This document shows, in pieces, positions 57,719-64,000 of a stretch of DNA of 64,000 nt. Source of the stretch: Drosophila miranda (Eukaryota > Arthropoda > Insecta > Diptera > Drosophilidae); the NCBI RefSeq assembly GCF_003369915.1, contig NC_046673.1, positions 18,219,718 to 18,283,717 on the forward strand. The letters run 5' to 3'. A program made the position numbers and the translations under genes. Under the pieces are notes generated by a model that was given only the letters and a program-made list of their open reading frames with translations, had not been told where the DNA came from and made no database searches. How positions within the stretch are numbered: position 1 is the stretch's first letter; each line of letters opens with the position of its first letter.

Positions 57719-60700
57719 GTAAGTATTTCCTATTTCTATTCTATACTTCGCCCCCTATTTCCCGTTGAATGGAACAAACATATTTTTCCCTCTAAGCATG
57801 TGTGTTCCCATTTTCCGATTTCCTTCAGGGCCCCGCACTCCCCTTCCTCACCCATTCAGGGTTATCGCATTTCCGCTCAAGGTGGGCACGGACGGTCGCG
57901 GCGGCCCTCAAAAGTGCTCGTCTTTAGCTTTTTTTTTTTTTTTTTTTGTATCTAGATATCTGTGTATTTGTATCTGTGTAGAAGCTTCTTGTTTGACAGT
58001 TTCAATTAAAAGTAATTGCTCGCTTTCCGTTTCCATTTTCATTCTCATTTTCCAACTGGTTTGTGAAACGGTGATCTATCTGATCCGGAGACCCCCACAA
58101 AAAGATTTATTTGTTATGGGATCTTTACCCGATAGAACACCAAGCTTTGGAGTAAAACTAAATGTGAATGAAACCGTTGCAGATCGGTCGTGTGTCTACC
58201 GGTAGGGATTTGAATCCAAATAATAGATCGTAAATATTCCTATATTTTTAGGTGATATCTCTTTGGTCTTTTTTTTTTTTTTAATATTTAGATATAAAGG
58301 ATACATAGGAGAATAGTTGATTATCTCTGACCTATGTATCTCTGTGTCTCCCAGGGATTAAAGATCCAACAAAAAGCCGCCAACCAAAGGGATCGGTGAG
58401 GAGGGGAGGTGAGAGAAGAGGAGAGTTATGGCCCACAAGAAAACAGCTTAAGCATCTCAACTCTTCAAGTTGCAATTGCAGAAGAGAGAGAAGCCACAAA
58501 TGTATCTGTGTATCGTAGCGAGAGTGTATCTGTGTATCTTTCAGGGGGGGTATCTGTATAGCTGCGTCGTGTGCGCGGTCTTAAATTGCATTTGATGAAT
58601 TTATGGCATGGCAGGCGCAATTAAGCATTTAATTAAATATTTCTGATGCGCGCCGCATTGTTGTTGCCCCGACTACTGCCTCAGGCCTCCTCCTGCCCCC
58701 ACCCTACAGCGCTTTGGGCTTCATTTTCCTGTGCGGAATGCTGCTGCTGCTGCTGCAGATTGTTGATAAGGCGCCAGACACTGGCGATTGATTGTGTGGC
58801 ACGAAAACAGACAAAAAAGATGCATAGACACAAAGCCAAAGAAAAGCTAGAGATACAAAGATATAAAGCCAAAGGAAAGCAAAAGATACATACATAGATG
58901 CAGGACCAGAGTAAAACATAGATAAAGCCAATGGAAAGTTAAAGATAAAAATGGGAATAGATGCAAATATAGTTACACAAAATAGATAGATGGACACAGA
59001 GCTCGAGGTGCAGGATACAAAGATGAAGATACATTCGTGCATTTGTGCTGCTGAATTTTGCCGGAAAACCCTGGCTGGTAAGGAAAGGTTTTTAACTTTG
59101 AATTGAATATGTTTCTATCAGATACTTTATCTGTATATGTATACAAATCGATGCCCAAAACATAGGCGGTGACGCACTCATCATCCGTCAAACTCCAGCG
59201 CCAGCGTCAGGGTTGGGGGTAGGGACAGGGACAGGGGCACGTCACCGACCAGATGTCACTTGTTTACACAAACAACAGCTCCAGCAATAAATACAGAAAG
59301 AACAATCACTCGAAGCGATTGATTCCATTCCGGAATCAAAGAGCAAACACATACCATGGGCCAGAGCCTGAGCCTTAGAGAAAGGTGTGTGCAATGTCGA
59401 AAATGCAGCCAAAGAGAAGCCGCAGCTGGAGCCCAAAATCAAACATACCAGTGAGGGCCAACAGATGACACTGTGCAATCCCACCACCGCAACAGCCACC
59501 CCCCACCACATACGCCCCCCCTGTACCCCTACCCCCCACAGTCCACTGCGCACTCCGCACTCCACACACACTCCACTCTCTTTTTTATGACTTGTTCTTG
59601 TTGCTGGCTCACATTAAATGCTCATAAAATCAACGACAAAACATTTGAGATACATGCTCCTCGTACATCATAAAAAATGAGTAAAGACAACACCGATAAA
59701 AAGGGTATGAAGGGGGGTGGTGGGGTTGAGCGATTGATAGGGGAAATGATAAGGGCAAAGAATATCTATCCCCCCAGGATTGGAGAGCAATCCATCTACG
59801 ATGGTATGGAGTTATTCTATAGAATAAACTCCTCATATCGGTCTCAAAATAAGCTGATCCTTCCAGGGTCTTTCGGTTGGAAACGGCCACCGATTGACTG
59901 GAAGTTGTTCGAATAGCTGGAACACCCATTCTCATAAAATGATGCGATAAAATCTATGGAATTTTGATGGTCATTAGTCAATGACAGCGACAGAATTAGA
60001 AAATAATAAAAAAAAAAAACATCGAACTGGAAAATGGGAAATTTTTTGGCCCGTTTATCGTAAAATTTTGTTGTTGCTTTGGTTCCTGTTCCGTTTTTGT
60101 TTTTCGTATGAATTTTTACGAGTTGATGGGAACGGCACTAAAAAAAAAACGGAAATAGTTTCGGAGTAAGATCTATCTGTCTGCCCTTGAGGAGTGTATA
60201 CCCCCTCGCCCAAATTTTTCTTCTCCTTACAATTTACAGCTTATTTGAGTGGAGTTTTGATTGCTCTTCTTCTGCTCCTTCTTTCTGTGCCTATCCTTCT
60301 GCATTTTCTGTTTCTTTTCATTTTCGGTGGCCTTGCCCTTCTTCCGCTTCTCCTTCTTCTGCAGCTTTTGCAGCCTTCATCTACGGTGGTACTCTCTTCT
60401 TTCTCGTTTTCCATCCGTCCTCCTTCTTTTCCTGTTGGTTCTTTCTCCCCTCTCCTGCTTGTCTCATTTCTTTTGCTTCCACCTTCCGGTTGCTGCTTCT
60501 TCCAGCTCCCTGTAGACGCGATCCAAGAGTCTGGAAATCATTTGGTGACACTTTCCATCACTGTTGATGGCTTTATTTCGCTCTCTGGAGAATTGGAGTG
60601 CTTGTGGCTGCTTTTATCCCCTACTCTCTCAGCAAGCGGCAACAATAAAAACCGCTCATCCAGGGATTTCCATAATAGTATGCACTTCCACATCCAGGAA

Positions 60701-63700
60701 TTGGGTACACATGGGTGGGTAAGTGTGAAGGGAATTACGATTACGATGGGTCCCGACGGGGGAAGAGAGAGAGAGAAAGAGCAATACACATTCAAATTTG
60801 TTTTCCTAGATAGAAAGAAATTGCTGAGATGCCATTGTCGCGACACCCTCGCACCCCTCCTCCAGCAGCACTTCTAATCCATTCCACTCATTTTTGGGCA
60901 ATCGAACATTTTTGTGTGTGAGACCGAGCATGTGTCTGTGTGCGTGTTTATTTTTCGCCACATTTCGGACGTCGAGTGTAAACAAAGCAATGCATTGTGA
61001 AAGAGAGAGATGGGGCCAAGAGGGAAGAAGACTCTAAGCAAAGAGAGAATAACGAGAGAACTCGAAAATTTGACGCAATTAAATCCAAAAGTGGTGGGTG
61101 GTGGGGGGGCAGGCGTGATTCCTCTGCCTTCAGTTCGACGTCCAACAGTTGGTGTTGTTTATGAGGAATGGGCTGTAGCTGTGGCTGTGGCTGTGGCTGG
61201 GGCTTGGACTGGAGATGTAGTACCACTCTCCAGCATTTCTTTTGTTTTTGGGGCGTGAAAATCCTTTTCCTCTCCCCTCTGTCATAAAGCTGCCAAATCA
61301 GACGGAAACGCAAATGTGCGACAAATGCAACGGTTCTGCATACAGTACAACGGCGGCCGAGCGGCAGCAGAGCAAGGCAGAGGGAATCAACAGAGGGCGA
61401 AAGGGAATACACAAACACAAAGCGCAGTAGCGGCAGAGGGCAGACAAACGGCAGGCAGAGCAGCGCAGCGCAACGCAACGCGCAGCTCCCAGAAACGGGA
61501 AAAGCATAGGGAAGAAGAAGAAAGCACAAACAAAGCGCAGTGCCGGGCAGAGAAGAGCAAGCAGCAGGCAAATGCCATTTGTGCGCACAGTGGGCCACAT
61601 AGGGACACACAATAGATCACAACAATCGTTTGGGCGAAGCACGGGGGTTGGGTTTAGTGGGGATTGGGAGTAGTGGCAGCTGTTGCCGGCTGATAACGCA
61701 AATAAAGTTCCGCTACAAAAGCAGGGACAAAAAGTTCACTGCACTTCCGTTGAACTTTCTCTGGGATTGATTTTAGAGAGTGTAGGGGGTTGGAGGTGGT
61801 GGAATCGAAATGAGGGACATCAATATATAGAACGATTATCCCCCTCTTCACACATCTAAGACTTGGAAGGCTGTGTTCCACTGTGCCACTGAATTTTGAA
61901 AATATTCTACAAATATTAACCAAGATGTTTCTATTCACCCTGCATACGTAAATATTTGTGTGATCTCCAGTAAAATAAACTTTTAAGGAGAATTTCTTTC
62001 TTCAAGAGAAACTTTATTATTTTCAAGTAATTTTGTCAAATATTTTTTTGATCTTTCTTCCAGTCGTAGCCCAGGACCCTTTTGAAGTTCCTTTAGTTTT
62101 TGTTTTTTTCGTGTGTGTGTGTGTGTTTCCAGAACCAGAACCAATTTTGGTTTTATGGCCACTTGGTCCCATGGTTGGTTGTACTTTTTGTTTTTGTACA
62201 TAGTTTTCGCTGCTTGAATGGCGTGTTGCAAACATTTTGGTGCCACTTGGATTGCCGGCTGTCCCCCCTGCCGCTGTCATTTTACTTTGCCGCTGTCGGG
62301 TGTTGCCAGAGCTTGTGGTTCTGTTTACTCTTTACTTTTCGATGCTGCGCGAAATCTGCCACAACAACAAGAACAACAAAAACAACACAACCGACGGCGA
62401 CGTCACTCATCAGCAAACATAAACACGAACAAACATGCACACAAACACATACACTCTATGAAAAGGGAGTGGGGGAGGGGAGGGAAGGAATGGAATGGAG
62501 AGATGGAGAAAGAGTGTGCAATCTATTTAGAATTGAAAATACATTCATATTGCAGTCGCAGTCGCCGTCGCCGGTGCAGTCGTAGAACAGACGCCGTCCT
62601 TTGTAATATTGCCAGCCACAATTTCCACAATCCACAATCCACTCATCCTCCTGCAGCCAGAAATACAAACACACATACGCATATGCACAGAAGAAAGAGC
62701 AGAAGTAGGAGAAGATGGTGGAGAAAATGTCACAATTTTAACGGTTCTGCTGCTGCGGCGGCAGCGCTGTCTAAAAATAGCAACAAAAAAAAAAAGTATA
62801 TTCATGGAGCCCTGAGCACACGTTTAATGTAATTTGTTGCTGTGTTAATACCCTGGAAGAGGGTATTCCGCTTTCGGTTAGATGTCTGTAACACACATGC
62901 ATACAATCATACATACATATATGATGTGTTTAGAAGGAAGCTTTTCCGATCCCATGAAGTCATTTAAGCATTTCCCATTTCAGTTTATTATCAATATACC
63001 ATACCATAGTAGTAGCTCCCCATGGGAACCATCGATTTGCAAGGGTATCAAAAGAGTCATAATATTCCTTGTTGCTGCTGTCGCGGCGACGCTTTTGTCG
63101 TCGTCTACCGTTTGGATTAATTTGTAGAAAAGACAGCTTCCCCGCCTCTTGACTCTCTTCATGCGCACGCCAGCCATCCGCGCTGCACACTCCTACCCCT
63201 GCCGACCCGCCTCTTCGGCTCTCTCCCACTCTCTGGCCTGCATAAGTCGCAATAATTATTTGTTGTCTGTCTGCACCCCTTTCTCATAACCAACAAAAAC
63301 AACAACACTCGACATGGCAGCGGCAGCGGCAGCAGCAGCAGCAACTGCACTGTCGCGATTCTCTCTCCCCCTCTTTGTCTTTCTGCAGTGCACGTGTTAA
63401 TTATGAATGCAGAGAAGTTTTGGTTACAGTTGCAGCGTGGAATATCCTTGCATTTGCATGTGGGTATATACATTTGTACATATGTAGGTACACATTCGAG
63501 TATGTTCCTGCTTATGTATAGAGCAACAACTGTAAGTGTGCAAATGGTATAGTCGTGGGCCTCGACAATGAGATTCCCATTACGGATCAAAGAGGAGGGC
63601 TTTACGGTACACAAAAAAACCCTCACTATTTTCTTCGCTGAGTCTCTCTGAAAGAGACTCTGCACCGCCTGGGAATATGTTTTCTTCATTCCCACTGTAA

Positions 63701-64000
63701 TGATGAATTTTGCTGCATCGGTAGATCAATACAACTCCGCCCATTAATTCTTATCAAAAAACCGACTCTTTCCGTTTGTTTAATCCGATATACCCTTGGG
63801 TCTCTGGAGCGTATGATGGGTACTTTGCCTGGGGCTCTCTCTCTCTCTCTCTGATAATGATTGCTGTTCATTTAATTGGAAATTCATTCCAGTCAAGGGT
63901 TGCTTAGAGCTTTGGAACTTACATAAATACCATCCATGGGCCATCAGCCATCTCTGAGATCTATCACAATCTCATTATGCGCCCCGGCCCACAGCCACAC
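57719..64000. other. Probable long intron of the 57520 gene, non-coding
   Basis: No exon recognised. Contains poly-T runs (57931-57949, 58270-58282), CTG repeats near 58740-58756, GA-rich runs (60761-60782), (GT)n at about 62113-62125, CAG-rich blocks near 63318-63345, and (CT)n at 63835-63852. Apparent ORFs of 100-227 residues at 60.2-61.6 kb are low-complexity CT-rich translations. Confidence 0.5.
62846..62970 (+). mobile_element. INE-1-like dispersed-repeat fragment
   Basis: Reads aataccctggaagagggtatt, then ggttagatgtctgtaac, then gaaggaagcttttccgatccc and atgaagt, in the same order as the start of the element at 34.92 kb and its relatives. Diverged and short. Confidence 0.55.

Noticed and set aside
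60194-61610. Long frames of 220-227 residues on both strands
   Set aside because: They consist of CT-rich or TTC-rich low-complexity DNA, with no domain, signal or splice context.

Overview
The window looks like nuclear DNA of a Drosophila species, most likely of the obscura group. The reasons are introns of 54-70 bp with GT/AG ends, animal-specific protein families (BTB plus pipsqueak helix-turn-helix, trypsin-like proteases, LRP-type YWTD repeats), perfect TATCGATA (DRE) promoter octamers, and copies of an INE-1/DINE-1-like Helitron-derived repeat. The combination of secreted serine proteases next to a very large secreted protein resembles the tip of the D. melanogaster X chromosome around fs(1)N. 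That placement is recalled, not computed.

Layout. 0-0.6 kb: a complete small TMEM256/DUF423-type membrane protein (+). 2.07-2.32 kb: a lone first exon with a mitochondrial-type leader (-). 2.76-11.17 kb: a recent direct tandem duplication (units about 2757-7163 and 7164-11172), each unit carrying the whole coding region of a BTB-psq transcription factor on the minus strand. The distal copy (8513-10783) reads through as a 676-residue protein. The proximal copy (4310-6774) has a one-base loss in a C run that removes the DNA-binding domain. The left breakpoint lies at the edge of a dispersed repeat with a period near 210 bp, and the right one inside an INE-1-like remnant. 11.4-32.5 kb: about 21 kb with no convincing protein gene, rich in simple repeats, plausibly the long 5' intron or regulatory domain of the BTB-psq gene; a candidate untranslated first exon lies at 32.45-32.94 kb. 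33.0-34.4 kb: a DRE followed by coding-like fragments I cannot identify.

34.8-49.0 kb: five trypsin-fold genes in a row, all on the + strand. Each has a signal peptide and each has an intron directly after the catalytic-histidine motif. Three have complete catalytic triads and an Asp at the S1 site (trypsin-like), with C-terminal hydrophobic tails that suggest surface anchoring. The other two have lost the catalytic His and Ser and should be inactive homologues. An INE-1-like element sits in intron 1 of the first. Between genes four and five is an intronless fragment of an arrow/LRP5/6-like beta-propeller (44.6-45.05 kb).

49.2-55.1 kb: a five-exon minus-strand gene for a secreted protein of 1875 residues with about fourteen spaced 'NG' motifs, converging on the last protease homologue. 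57.5 kb: a first coding exon (+) of a gene whose other exons were not found before the window ends. The rest of 55-64 kb is non-coding as far as I can read.

All exon structures were assembled by hand from splice sites and reading frame. Every multi-exon model listed with full exon coordinates closes in frame, but none has been checked against RNA or a database.
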